A stretch of 64,000 bases of DNA from Shimazuella kribbensis DSM 45090 (GTDB taxonomy: Bacteria; Bacillota; Bacilli; Thermoactinomycetales; Thermoactinomycetaceae). The stretch is from positions 235,130 through 299,129 of the forward strand of contig NZ_ATZF01000003.1 of the NCBI RefSeq assembly GCF_000428065.1, written 5' to 3'. This document shows, piece by piece, positions 37,140 to 45,680 of this stretch; the first letter of the stretch is position 1; each line of letters opens with the position of its first letter. The position numbers were made by a program, and so were the translations under genes. The notes below the pieces were generated by a model. It did no database searches and was not told the DNA's origin. It saw nothing but the letters and a program-made list of their open reading frames with translations.

Positions 37140-37148
37140 TACACTTAT
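37127..37148. promoter_or_regulatory. 22-bp perfect palindrome over the -10, candidate operator
   Basis: ATAAGTGTAAT and its exact complement ATTACACTTAT meet at the centre, covering the -10 and the expected start of transcription. Repressor binding here would block the operon. No regulator gene is adjacent and the site does not match Fur, Zur or PerR boxes that I know. Confidence 0.65.
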
Positions 37149-37307
37149 AGAGTGAAATATCCAAATGTGAGCAGCGCAAATTCGTTGTCCTTTTGGCAAA
37201 TGTCGAATTCCAATTGCCAATTATCCATTGTTGTTATCATTCATTTGATAGAAACACTTATCTTATGATTAATTTGATCGATTGTTCAAGAAAAGGGGAG
37301 AAACATC

Positions 37308-38039
37308 CTGATATTTCGAAAAATAAGTACTCCCAAACTGAATGAGAACGAATTAGAACAAATGATTCGCTTGGTCCAACAAGTAAGTACTATCTCGAAA
37401 GAGTACCTTATCCAACGGTTACCCATCTATGATACGATCTGGTTGGTTGAGGATTCCCAAGGGTTACAAGCTTTTCAGTTGATACAAAATTTTCATTATC
37501 AAGATAGAGATTACCTTTATTTTGGGCCATTATTTTCAAAGGGACACCAGTTTCTTCCCTTATTCCTCAAAATATACTTTACAACTATTTCAAAATATAA
37601 ACGAAAGCCATTTTTTATGATCACGGAAATACAAAATCCACAGGTCATACTTGTATTTAAAACTCTGTTCTGGAATACTTCTTTTCCAAAGGTTTACGAG
37701 AAAACAATACCAGATAGCATCGTAGATGCAGTTGCTTGTTATGTAGCCCATTGTGGTCATATTTCTTCCTTTGACTTAATGCATTTCAAAACCACTAGCT
37801 CTACCACTTTGTACCAAAATTCAAAGCAAAATAGCCAAATTGTGAAATGGCTACAAGAGCGAGAGGTATTTTTGGACCAAGGAGATAGTCAGATCTTAAT
37901 AGTAGAGTGGCAAGGAAAATTAGTTTCTTCATTGCAACAATTTTTTGAATTATCTATTGGGTTATATAAACTTAAGCATTGGTCTCACTATAAAAGAAAA
38001 ATGCTTTCTCGCTTTGAAAGGAGACAGGTAAATGAATGA
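37308..38039 (+). CDS. Unknown protein, first gene of the DUF3419 operon
   Basis: 243 residues if it starts at CTG 37308, where AAAAGGGGAG lies 7 nt upstream; the first ATG in frame is 37362. Between them the frame reads FRKISTPKLNENELEQ and looks coding. Soluble, rich in aromatic residues (DYLYFGPLF, PLFLKIYFTTISKYKRKPFFMITEI), with an alternating strand/helix pattern that could be GNAT-like, but no family is recognised. It overlaps the next gene by 8 bp. Confidence 0.7.
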   Translation: MIFRKISTPKLNENELEQMIRLVQQVSTISKEYLIQRLPIYDTIWLVEDSQGLQAFQLIQNFHYQDRDYLYFGPLFSKGHQFLPLFLKIYFTTISKYKRKPFFMITEIQNPQVILVFKTLFWNTSFPKVYEKTIPDSIVDAVACYVAHCGHISSFDLMHFKTTSSTTLYQNSKQNSQIVKWLQEREVFLDQGDSQILIVEWQGKLVSSLQQFFELSIGLYKLKHWSHYKRKMLSRFERRQVNE

Positions 38040-39111
38040 GATATATTTTGCGCAGATAAGAGAAGACAGCAGGATAGAAAGAGATTTATGCAGTGTCTAT
38101 CAACCTAAAACAATAGCTACGATAGGCTCTGGTGGTTGCACAGCATTTTCTTTGTTACATGATGATATCGATCATCTATACGTGATAGATATCAATCCAG
38201 CCCAGACTGCTTTGATTGAACTAAAAAAAGCAGCAATACAAACCCTAGACCGAGAGCACTACCTGCAATTTATCGGGGAAAAAACGATAGAAACGAGTGA
38301 GCGAGAACAAACATACAAGAACTTGAAACCTATGTTATCCCATCGTGCAAAGGAATATTGGGATAGACAAATAGAACAAGTCAGAAAGGGGATCAATTAT
38401 TCAGGAGCCACAGAACGGTTTTACCACTATATTGGTACCCATCTTCGCAAACATCTCTACTCAGAGGAGATTTGGCAACAATTATTCCGATGTTCAGATA
38501 TAGAGGAGCAAAGACTATTTTATCAACAATATTGTACAAGTGAGGCTTGGAATGTAGCAATTCGTATTTTACTTAGTAAAACTACACATCTTCAATTTTA
38601 TCCAGCACAGATGTTTCAACAAGCAGGAGAAACGATATTCAGTCAGTTTTTTTCTAGTAAATTTAAACAAGAAGTTTGCAATAAACGAATTCATCATAAT
38701 TATTTTCTATCTCAACTGCTTTATGGATCTTATCTTTGGAAAGAAAAAGAAGGAATGCCTTACTACCTGTCTGATCAGGGTTATGCCCAAGCGAAGAAAA
38801 ATGCAGAAAAATGTATGGTGATACGAGAGGATATTGCCCAATTTTTAGCTGCAACTGACCATCAAATAGATGCCTTTTTCTTGTCCAACGTTTTTGACTG
38901 GATTCAGGAAAATGAACGGAATCATCTCTTTCAAGCAATCACAAAAGCCAAGTCCCCTCAGGCCGTTTTTCTCACAAGAAGTATGTGGGGAATTGAGTTA
39001 CCAACGGATTACTCAAAAATGATGCATGTAAATGAGGATCAGTGTGATATGTATCTTTCCATGGAACGGTCTATGATGTATCAAAAACTAATCGTTGGTA
39101 CTTGGTCATGA
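38032..39111 (+). CDS. DUF3419 (BtaA-like) SAM-dependent 3-amino-3-carboxypropyl transferase
   Basis: 359 residues. IYFAQIREDSRIERDL, TIATIGSGGCTAFSLLHDD (SAM-binding loop, residues ~28-46), YVIDINPAQTALIELKKAA (acidic motif and helix, ~50-68) and SNVFDWIQENERNHLFQAI are the conserved blocks of DUF3419. The only described member type, BtaA, transfers the aminocarboxypropyl group of SAM to diacylglycerol in betaine-lipid synthesis. No BtaB N-methyltransferase is next to it, so another acceptor is possible. Overlaps both neighbours (8 bp and 4 bp). Confidence 0.82.
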   Translation: MNEIYFAQIREDSRIERDLCSVYQPKTIATIGSGGCTAFSLLHDDIDHLYVIDINPAQTALIELKKAAIQTLDREHYLQFIGEKTIETSEREQTYKNLKPMLSHRAKEYWDRQIEQVRKGINYSGATERFYHYIGTHLRKHLYSEEIWQQLFRCSDIEEQRLFYQQYCTSEAWNVAIRILLSKTTHLQFYPAQMFQQAGETIFSQFFSSKFKQEVCNKRIHHNYFLSQLLYGSYLWKEKEGMPYYLSDQGYAQAKKNAEKCMVIREDIAQFLAATDHQIDAFFLSNVFDWIQENERNHLFQAITKAKSPQAVFLTRSMWGIELPTDYSKMMHVNEDQCDMYLSMERSMMYQKLIVGTWS

Positions 39112-40118
39112 GTAGTCAAATCCACATCTTAAATAAAGAACATAATGAGGAATTATGCCATCTAGCAGCTTTGTGTAACACGGGTAGCGAATGGTTTCGG
39201 ATAGAGCGTTCACCAGATTTTTTTGCCCTGTCGAAAGTTTTAGGTGATACTACTTATTTTGGCTATTTTCGCGATGGTATATTAGTTGGTTGTGTGGGAG
39301 TTTCGAAGCAATTACGCTTTGTTCAATCAAAAATGAATCATGTATATTACCTTCATGATCTGCGAGTACATCCCAAATATAGAAGTACAAATGTCTTTTC
39401 ACAGTTGATACAAGCGGTTCAAGCATATTTCGAGCAGAAAACTAGTTGGATGTTTGGTACCATCTTGGATCAAAATCCATATGAAAATATACTAACAAAA
39501 AAGCTGTTAGGAAAACGGAAAATTCCAATTAAAAAGTTAGGGCAAACCTATCATACTGGCGTACCCTTATTTTGCACTGCTGTAAAAGGTGATTCAAATG
39601 ATATTGAACAGGTGAGTCCAATAGAAGCTTGGGAAAGTTATTTATCCTTTACATCAGGATTATCATTTGCTCCATGTGAAAAGGATATATTTCTCTCTGA
39701 ACCTGGATTGTTTTTAGTAAAAAAGCAAGATGGGATTGTTTTATCAGTCTGCAAAATAACAGATCAGGATCATGTCAGAAAGATTATTACAGGTAAAATA
39801 CCATACATTTACAATTTTATAAATCTCATGTACAAATTTAGAGGATATCGTCCATTCCCGAAAACTGGAGGTGTTTTTCGGCACGGATACCTAGCCTACT
39901 ATGCTGCTCAAGCTGGCAGGGATGATAGGAGAGATTATATAACATACCTGTATAAATCAACATATCTATCCTACTCTTACCTCTTCATGGGTTTAACGAG
40001 ACAAGAAGCAGTAACGTATAAGCACCCATTCATAAGCTCCTTTTCATCTACTAGTTATTTATATGGAGAATACACTGATGATCTTAAACTTGATTTTCAT
40101 GAACTAACCTTAATCTGA
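39108..40118 (+). CDS. GNAT-fold acyltransferase-like protein
   Basis: 336 residues from ATG 39108, which overlaps the upstream stop (ATGA). The N-terminal half has FGYFRDGILVGCVGVSKQLRF and VYYLHDLRVHPKYRSTNVFSQLIQAVQ, the core beta4-alpha3 part of a GNAT fold, though the acetyl-CoA-binding R/QxxGxG/A loop is replaced by PKYRSTNVF. The C-terminal half is unlike known domains. A transferase that modifies the operon's product is the natural guess. Confidence 0.7.
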   Translation: MSSQIHILNKEHNEELCHLAALCNTGSEWFRIERSPDFFALSKVLGDTTYFGYFRDGILVGCVGVSKQLRFVQSKMNHVYYLHDLRVHPKYRSTNVFSQLIQAVQAYFEQKTSWMFGTILDQNPYENILTKKLLGKRKIPIKKLGQTYHTGVPLFCTAVKGDSNDIEQVSPIEAWESYLSFTSGLSFAPCEKDIFLSEPGLFLVKKQDGIVLSVCKITDQDHVRKIITGKIPYIYNFINLMYKFRGYRPFPKTGGVFRHGYLAYYAAQAGRDDRRDYITYLYKSTYLSYSYLFMGLTRQEAVTYKHPFISSFSSTSYLYGEYTDDLKLDFHELTLI

Positions 40119-40132
40119 AAGGAATGAATTGG

Positions 40133-40810
40133 ATGAATAACCAATTTGAACAGTTAAAACAATGTGTACGTACTATGTTTGATCAGTCTCCTATTGAAAA
40201 GCACCCTTTTATTCAAGTAATCCAACAAAAGCAATTAAGCCCATCCCAAGTAAAGGATATAGCAATCCAAATGTATTTCGTCGTGAATCATTTCCCTCGG
40301 TTTTTGTCAGCTATCCTTACTCAAATACCTGACTATAAACTTAGAATGCCATTGGTTGAAAATCTCTATGAAGAACACGGAAAAATGAATACACAGTTTG
40401 TTCATGTAGAGACCTATAAATCTTTTCTAAAAGGCATAGGAATTACAGATGAAATAATAGCAAATACAGACCCGAGTATTGCAGTAATAGCTTATAATCG
40501 TTCGATCACAGATCTCTGCTTGCACTATCCATACGAAGAGGGTTTAGCAGCTTTAGGGGTGATTGAAGAAATTGTAGCTAGGGTTTCTCCCATTATTTCG
40601 CAGTATATACAAAACAATTATCAAGATTCGACTAATATGATGATTCATTTTAGCGATCACGAAACATTAGATATTACACACGCGGATGAGATATATGAGG
40701 TAGTCGCTTTACTATATAACGGGGAACAAAAAGAACGAGTGGAACGAGGTCTACAGTTGGGGTGGTATTATCATAGACGTTTATATACTGATCTGTTGGA
40801 AATGATATAA
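40133..40810 (+). CDS. Heme-oxygenase-like diiron oxidase (HDO) family protein
   Basis: 225 residues from ATG 40133, with AAAGGA 9 nt upstream (ATG 40124 is too close to the site). All-helical TenA/PqqC-like fold. Candidate metal ligands: Glu80/Glu81 and His82 in LYEEHG, Glu145/146 in VIEEIVA, His172, Asp175 or His176, and His183 in HFSDHETLDITH. The spacing is that of HDO enzymes such as UndA or the iron-containing redox enzymes, which oxidise amino-acid or fatty-acid derived substrates. Last gene of the operon. Confidence 0.82.
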   Translation: MNNQFEQLKQCVRTMFDQSPIEKHPFIQVIQQKQLSPSQVKDIAIQMYFVVNHFPRFLSAILTQIPDYKLRMPLVENLYEEHGKMNTQFVHVETYKSFLKGIGITDEIIANTDPSIAVIAYNRSITDLCLHYPYEEGLAALGVIEEIVARVSPIISQYIQNNYQDSTNMMIHFSDHETLDITHADEIYEVVALLYNGEQKERVERGLQLGWYYHRRLYTDLLEMI

Positions 40811-40849
40811 AACCAGGAATAAAAAATTTTAAAGAAAATACATTCAAAC

Positions 40850-41290
40850 TATTGAGACTCCACACGACTAAAGCCGTGGGATTCTTAGGTAGTTAGCGCA
40901 CTCGCATGTTCAAAAGCGTTTCCAATGGGCAAATTCAAACACAATGAAGACAAACAACATTGGATCTCCTGTGTAGCCTTTTGGGTTACGTTTACCGTGC
41001 TTGAGTCAAACCTGCTAGTTACGCAGAGGATGGATCAATCTTTTGTGTTTGTCGTTGTTCTCCTCCTCCTGTTCCATCTGCCGGGGAAAGACTTCATTTC
41101 TTTTTCCAGCATCATCGGACGAACGATAAGCAGGAGAACGGTCTTGTTCATTTCTCTAGCAGTGATGGCAGGTAGCACGATTGCCATCACCTTTGCAATT
41201 AGCATGGGCATTTTTAGGTTGGCTTATATGCTAATGGCGATTAGGTATTTTCCAGCCATCAGCATTACCGCTCATCTACACATGCCAAAA
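40850..41290 (-). mobile_element. Decayed IS200/IS605-like 3' end
   Basis: CCACACGACTAAAGCCGTGGG at 40860-40880 is the hairpin type that follows tnpB-like genes, read on the minus strand with TCTTAGG next to it. The minus-strand frame ending near 40890 (QEIQCC...EHASALTT stop) resembles the end of such a gene but is short and interrupted by stops. The plus-strand open frame 40925-41332 over the same DNA is very hydrophobic and considered a shadow. Confidence 0.4.
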
Positions 41291-41294
41291 AAAA

Positions 41295-41486
41295 CAAAAA
41301 AGCCCCGTTATGCCGTGGCTCCTAAGTTTTGAACCTGCTCGTATTCAAAAGCAGGTGGGTGCTTTGCACCTGTATTCATAGATCCTCCTAAGAGAGGCTC
41401 CCAATCCAACAGATGACCCAAGCTCCCGCAGAAAAGGTGTTGGCTCAAAACTTCGGTGGCCCTCGCACATCGCAGGGTCTTTTGTT
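41295..41486 (-). ncRNA. ssrS: 6S RNA
   Basis: About 190 nt downstream of aspS, the place of bsrA in B. subtilis. The ends pair into a long rod: AAAAG-CCC near the 5' end with GGG-CTTTT near the 3' end, and AAGTTTTGAGCC (41433-41450 region) with GGTTCAAAACTT (41318-41340 region). The middle is unpaired as expected of the open-promoter mimic, and the inner part has GGTGCAAAGCACC. Own promoter on the minus strand: TTGCTT at 41516-41521, 17 nt, TACTAT at 41493-41498. Terminates at 41288-41320. Confidence 0.8.
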
Positions 41487-41492
41487 ACATTT

Positions 41493-41521
41493 ATAGTAGC
41501 ACAAAGATTACCAGAAAGCAA
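41493..41521 (-). promoter_or_regulatory. Promoter of 6S RNA
   Basis: On the minus strand TTGCTT, 17 nt, TACTAT; start of transcription expected near 41486. Confidence 0.65.
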
Positions 41522-41605
41522 CAAAAACCATAATGAAAACGGTTTATTTTTTGTGTAAATATCATACTTTTCAAAATAATCTCGGTTCGGAAGCTCATTC
41601 CTATG

Positions 41606-41640
41606 AAAAAAAGCCAAGAATGATAGATCTCGGCTTTTTA
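41606..41640 (-). terminator. Terminator after aspS
   Basis: Minus-strand stem AAGCCGAGA / TTCTTGGCTT followed by a T-run, about 25 nt after the aspS stop, so aspS and 6S RNA are separate units. Confidence 0.7.
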
Positions 41641-41664
41641 AAACAACAAAGACAAATAAAAGTT

Positions 41665-43434
41665 TTATCGAACAACTTGTTTGTTTGATATTTTGATATG
41701 AAGATCTGCTAGTTGCTTCTCATCTACTTCTGATGGAGCATCCGTCATCAGGCATCTTGCACTCGCTGTTTTTGGGAAAGCAATACACTCACGAAGGTTT
41801 TGCCTTCCTGCAAGCAGCATAATGATCCGATCAAAGCCAAACGCCATTCCGCCATGCGGTGGTGCTCCATATTCAAATGCATCCAATAGGAAGCCGAATT
41901 TTTCTTTTGCCTCTTCTTGACTAATACCTAATAGATCAAACATCTTCATTTGTAAATCACGATTGTAAATACGCTGACTACCACTTGATAATTCATATCC
42001 ATTGAGCACCAAATCGTGTGCTTGGGAACGGACCGCACCCAGATCGCTATCCAGTAATGGAATATCTTCTTCCACTGGCATGGTAAATGGATGGTGTGCC
42101 GGAACATGGCGACCGGATTCTTCGTCATATTCAAAAAGAGGGAACTCTGTAACCCAAGCAAATACAAATTTACTTTCATCGATGAGATCAAGTGCACGGC
42201 CTAAACGCAAGCGCAGTTCACCCATTACATTGGCAACCGCAGCGGGGGTATCTGCCATGATATAAATCACGTCACCAGCAGTTGCACCCGTTAGTTCCTT
42301 GATCTTAGTTACTTCTTCTTCCGAAACAAATTTGGCTACAGATCCTTTTACACCTTCTGGTTTCAAAGCTAACCATGCTAATCCTTTGGCTCCAAGGGAT
42401 TGTGCTTCTGAAACCCAATTCTCTACTTCTTTTCGACTCCATTCTGCTTTGCCAGACACCACAATCGCTTTTAAGATTCCGCCAGATTGCAAAGCATTTT
42501 GGAAAACTTGGAATGAATTTTGCTCCAACGCAGAAGAGACATCCACCAGTTCCATTCCAAAACGAAGATCGGGTTTATCGGATCCATAACGATCCATCGC
42601 TTCTTTATAAGGAATCCGTGGAAATGGACGAGCTATGTCCACATCTAATGTCTCTTTCCAAAGCTCTACAAACATTTCTTCCATCATGGAGAACAGATCT
42701 TCTAGTGGCAGAAAAGACATTTCCAAGTCAATCTGGGTAAATTCAGGCTGTCGATCCGCACGCAAATCTTCATCGCGAAAACAACGAGCAATTTGAAAAT
42801 AACGCTCCATTCCTGCAACCATAAATAACTGTTTGAATAGCTGAGGTGATTGGGGCAGGGCGTAAAATTCTCCTTTATGAATTCTACTTGGCACCAAATA
42901 ATCTCGCGCACCTTCTGGCGTGCTTTTTGTTAAAATAGGAGTTTCCAATTCAACAAAACCTTGGCTATCCAAAAATCTACGCACTACTTGCATCGCTTTG
43001 TGTCGCAACATCATCGTTTGTTGCATCTTTGGTCTGCGAAGATCCAGATAGCGATATTTCAAACGAACACTCTCGTCAACATCCACACGATCTTGAATGG
43101 GAAAAGGAGGTGTTTTAGCAGTATTAAAGAGATGAATTTGCTCTCCTTTGATCTCTAATGCACCAGTTGGTATATTTGGATTGATCGTATCTTCGGAGCG
43201 TTTTACCACTTTTCCAGTGATGGAAACGACGTATTCACTTCTCACTTGATCTGCAATACTAATTGCTTCTGCTGATATATCTGGATTAAACACCACTTGC
43301 ATCGTACCAGTACGATCTCGAATATCTAAAAAAATTACTCCACCTAAATCACGACGAGATTGAACCCATCCGTTGATTGTCACTTGCTCTTCCAAAACAT
43401 CTAGACACGAATCGATATAATGCGTACGAAACAT
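41665..43434 (-). CDS. aspS: Aspartyl-tRNA synthetase
   Basis: 589 residues, bacterial type with the GAD insertion. The N-terminal anticodon-binding OB fold (VTINGWVQSRRDLGGVIFLDIRDRTG), class II motif 2 ARCFRDEDLRADRQPEFTQIDLE, and motif 3 GGMAFGFDRIIMLLAG are clear. The start ATG lies 3 nt after the hisS stop and uses a GGAGGGG site inside the hisS end, so the two genes are coupled. Confidence 0.98.
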   Translation of the reverse strand: MFRTHYIDSCLDVLEEQVTINGWVQSRRDLGGVIFLDIRDRTGTMQVVFNPDISAEAISIADQVRSEYVVSITGKVVKRSEDTINPNIPTGALEIKGEQIHLFNTAKTPPFPIQDRVDVDESVRLKYRYLDLRRPKMQQTMMLRHKAMQVVRRFLDSQGFVELETPILTKSTPEGARDYLVPSRIHKGEFYALPQSPQLFKQLFMVAGMERYFQIARCFRDEDLRADRQPEFTQIDLEMSFLPLEDLFSMMEEMFVELWKETLDVDIARPFPRIPYKEAMDRYGSDKPDLRFGMELVDVSSALEQNSFQVFQNALQSGGILKAIVVSGKAEWSRKEVENWVSEAQSLGAKGLAWLALKPEGVKGSVAKFVSEEEVTKIKELTGATAGDVIYIMADTPAAVANVMGELRLRLGRALDLIDESKFVFAWVTEFPLFEYDEESGRHVPAHHPFTMPVEEDIPLLDSDLGAVRSQAHDLVLNGYELSSGSQRIYNRDLQMKMFDLLGISQEEAKEKFGFLLDAFEYGAPPHGGMAFGFDRIIMLLAGRQNLRECIAFPKTASARCLMTDAPSEVDEKQLADLHIKISNKQVVR

Positions 43435-43437
43435 TGC

Positions 43438-44694
43438 TTATTTCCCCTCCAGTAGATAAGAGACCAATTGATCCATCGCGATGGATGTTTGTTCACCTGT
43501 TTCCATATGTTTTACCTGTACTTGTTGATTCACCAATTCTTCTTCACCCAAAATAGCAACAAAACGAGCTTCATTTCGGTTCGCGGTCTTTAGCTGCGCC
43601 TTCATTTTACGATCTAAGTAATCTCGCTCCGCTTTCAACCCCGCGCGACGAAGCTCTCCCAAAATACGAACAGAAGCTACCTTTGCTTCTTCTCCCATTG
43701 TGACAAGATAACAATCTAAAGGGTCCGATGTAGGGATTGTCACTTTTTGCTCTTTTAAAGCAAGCAATACACGCTCTAAGCCAATTCCAAAACCGATTCC
43801 AGATACTTCAGGTCCCCCAAGTTCTTTCACTAGACCATTATAACGGCCACCGCCACCAACTACCCCAGCCTGTGCCCCTAGTTCTTCCATAACAAACTCA
43901 AAAGCAGTTTGAGTATAATAATCCAATCCACGTACCAAACGATCATTCACATCAAAAGGAACTTGTAGTTCTTGGAGATAAAACTTTACCCGTTCCAAAT
44001 ACTCCATGCTTTCTTTGTCTAATGAATCCAAGATCGAAGGTGCCTCTTGAGCAATTTCTTGTGTCCTTTTGACTTTGCTATCTAAAATTCTCATAGGATT
44101 ACGATAAAGACGGGATTTTGCATCAGGATCTAATTCTGCCTCATAAGGTTTAAAATAAGCAATCAAATTTTCAAAATACTTCGCACGGATTTCTGGATTC
44201 CCAACATTATTTATCCCAACTTTCACACCAGAAATGCCAAGTGTTTGGTAAAAATCTAATCCCAAAGAGATAATCTCTGCATCTAGAGCAGGATCATCAC
44301 TGCCAAAAGCCTCTACTCCAAACTGATGAAACTGACGAAATCTTCCTGCCTGTGGTCGTTCATAACGAAACATTGGTCCAAAATAATACCACTTCGTTGG
44401 TTGCATATCTGCATACACTTTATTCTCAACAAATGAACGAACTACTCCAGCTGTCCCTTCTGGACGAAGGGTCAATGAACGATTTTTACGATCGAGAAAG
44501 GTGTACATTTCTTTCTCTACAATATCGGTAGTCTCTCCTACTCCGCGTTCATACAGGGAGGTTTCTTCAAAGATAGGGGTGCGTATTTCGGCATAAGCAT
44601 ACCGCTGACACACTTCTCTCGCTATTTTTTCTAGATAATGCCAAGTCCCCACCTCGTTTGGCAAAATATCATATGTACCGCGTGGAATACCCAT
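43438..44694 (-). CDS. hisS: Histidyl-tRNA synthetase
   Basis: 418 residues from MGIPRGTYDILPNEV, with GGAGG upstream; the frame runs 25 codons further into the leader. Class II motif 2 with TLRPEGTAGVVRSFVE, RYERPQAGRFRQFHQFGVEAFG, and the histidine motifs LVRGLDYYTQTAFEF and GGGGRYNGLV are visible. First gene of hisS-aspS; controlled by the T-box leader. Confidence 0.98.
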   Translation of the reverse strand: MGIPRGTYDILPNEVGTWHYLEKIAREVCQRYAYAEIRTPIFEETSLYERGVGETTDIVEKEMYTFLDRKNRSLTLRPEGTAGVVRSFVENKVYADMQPTKWYYFGPMFRYERPQAGRFRQFHQFGVEAFGSDDPALDAEIISLGLDFYQTLGISGVKVGINNVGNPEIRAKYFENLIAYFKPYEAELDPDAKSRLYRNPMRILDSKVKRTQEIAQEAPSILDSLDKESMEYLERVKFYLQELQVPFDVNDRLVRGLDYYTQTAFEFVMEELGAQAGVVGGGGRYNGLVKELGGPEVSGIGFGIGLERVLLALKEQKVTIPTSDPLDCYLVTMGEEAKVASVRILGELRRAGLKAERDYLDRKMKAQLKTANRNEARFVAILGEEELVNQQVQVKHMETGEQTSIAMDQLVSYLLEGK

Positions 44695-44714
44695 TTTGTT
44701 ACCTCCTTTGTATA

Positions 44715-45000
44715 AAATAAAAAATCTCCCGCCACTGACCTTATTGTCAGGGACGAGAGATTGGTTCACTAATGTTATATTGTTACCCGTGGTACCACCC
44801 TAATTGAAAACAAATACATGTTTTCCACTTTATCCAAGTATCGCTGGAGATGCGTCTAGCACTACTTCCGATTGGTTTTGCACTAGAACCTCAGGGTGTC
44901 TTTCATCGAATCGTCACTGGAGAACTTTACAGCCTAAGAGTTCTCCTCTCTTTGAGTTCGTTTCACGATTACTGTTCCCATCATTGGTGGTAAATATATA
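44715..45000 (-). promoter_or_regulatory. T-box leader of hisS
   Basis: T-box core AGGGTGGTACCACGGGTAACA on the minus strand at 44781-44801, followed by a terminator hairpin with stem AATCTC...GAGATT and T-run at about 44718-44762. A CAC triplet in GAAAGACACCCTG (about 44897-44905) is a candidate histidine specifier. Promoter boxes lie near 45000-45030 (TTCACA...TATACT). Confidence 0.92.
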
Positions 45001-45236
45001 GTTAAGTATAGTAGTGTGATGAAGTATGTGAAAGAAAGTGTAATCTTTGTTTAAGATTATATGAAGATTATGTTGTAGTGTCAAGCAAATCCACATGAAT
45101 AATTTACAATGTAACCGCTCTTAAGTTTGTCTATTTTGTGACGGTATGATTAGATTTGTGAAAGCGCTAACATTTCTATCAAAAACCGAGTATGCTACAA
45201 TATTTGGGATTACATACTGAAAGTTGAGGGATAAAA
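45001..45236. other. Intergenic region between hisS leader and DUF423 gene
   Basis: AT-rich divergent promoter region for hisS and the DUF423 gene; nothing else seen. Confidence 0.35.
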
Positions 45237-45611
45237 ATGAAACTATTTTTTATGCTCGGAAGTATCTTGATGGCACTGGCTGTCGCTATTGGTGCTTTTG
45301 GAGCACATGGACTTACTGGAAAAGTATCAGAAAAAATGTTAGCAAATTGGCAGACGGGTGCTCATTACCATATTGTACATGCACTGGCGATTATCATCAT
45401 AGCACTTACCATCGCTAAATTTGGTAACAGTGGACTTCTCACTACTGTTGGTTGGTTGTTTTTTGTGGGGATTATTTTCTTCTCTGGTAGTCTCTATATC
45501 ATGGTACTAACAGATGTGAAAGTACTTGGTGCGATTACACCAATAGGTGGAGTTGCCTTTATTGCAGGATGGATTGTTTATGCTTTCGCAGTTGCAAAAA
45601 TGATTCCATAA
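45237..45611 (+). CDS. DUF423 membrane protein (YwdK-like)
   Basis: 124 residues, four transmembrane segments. GAFGAHGL, TGAHYHIVHALAI and GAITPIGGVAFIAGW are the DUF423 signature motifs. Function unknown. Confidence 0.9.
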   Translation: MKLFFMLGSILMALAVAIGAFGAHGLTGKVSEKMLANWQTGAHYHIVHALAIIIIALTIAKFGNSGLLTTVGWLFFVGIIFFSGSLYIMVLTDVKVLGAITPIGGVAFIAGWIVYAFAVAKMIP

Positions 45612-45614
45612 ACA

Positions 45615-45643
45615 TTGCATATTTATATGTCAAATAGTATAAT
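45615..45643 (+). promoter_or_regulatory. Sigma-A promoter of small gene 1 of the trio
   Basis: TTGCAT at 45615-45620, 17-nt spacer, TATAAT at 45638-45643, ahead of GTG 45681. Confidence 0.7.
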
Positions 45644-45680
45644 TATGCATGAAATTTCACATAGAGAGAAATGAGAGAAA

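Larger units (their letters stand above)
36961..37307 (+). promoter_or_regulatory. Leader and promoter region of the DUF3419 operon
   Basis: AT-rich stretch upstream of the four-gene operon with a sigma-A promoter (37111-37139), a palindrome over its -10 and a ~160-nt leader that has TTGGCAA (37193) and TTGCCAA (37214). Nothing else gene-like. Confidence 0.5.

Noticed and set aside
37127..37148. Fur, Zur or PerR box
   Set aside because: The palindrome does not contain the GATAAT, TCGTAAT or TTATAATNATTATAA cores of those boxes.
40925..41332. Plus-strand frame for a 135-residue hydrophobic protein
   Set aside because: No ribosome-binding site, overlaps the 3' end and terminator of 6S RNA on the other strand, and lies over IS-like remnant DNA. 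Its hydrophobicity is what antisense reading of charged sequence gives.
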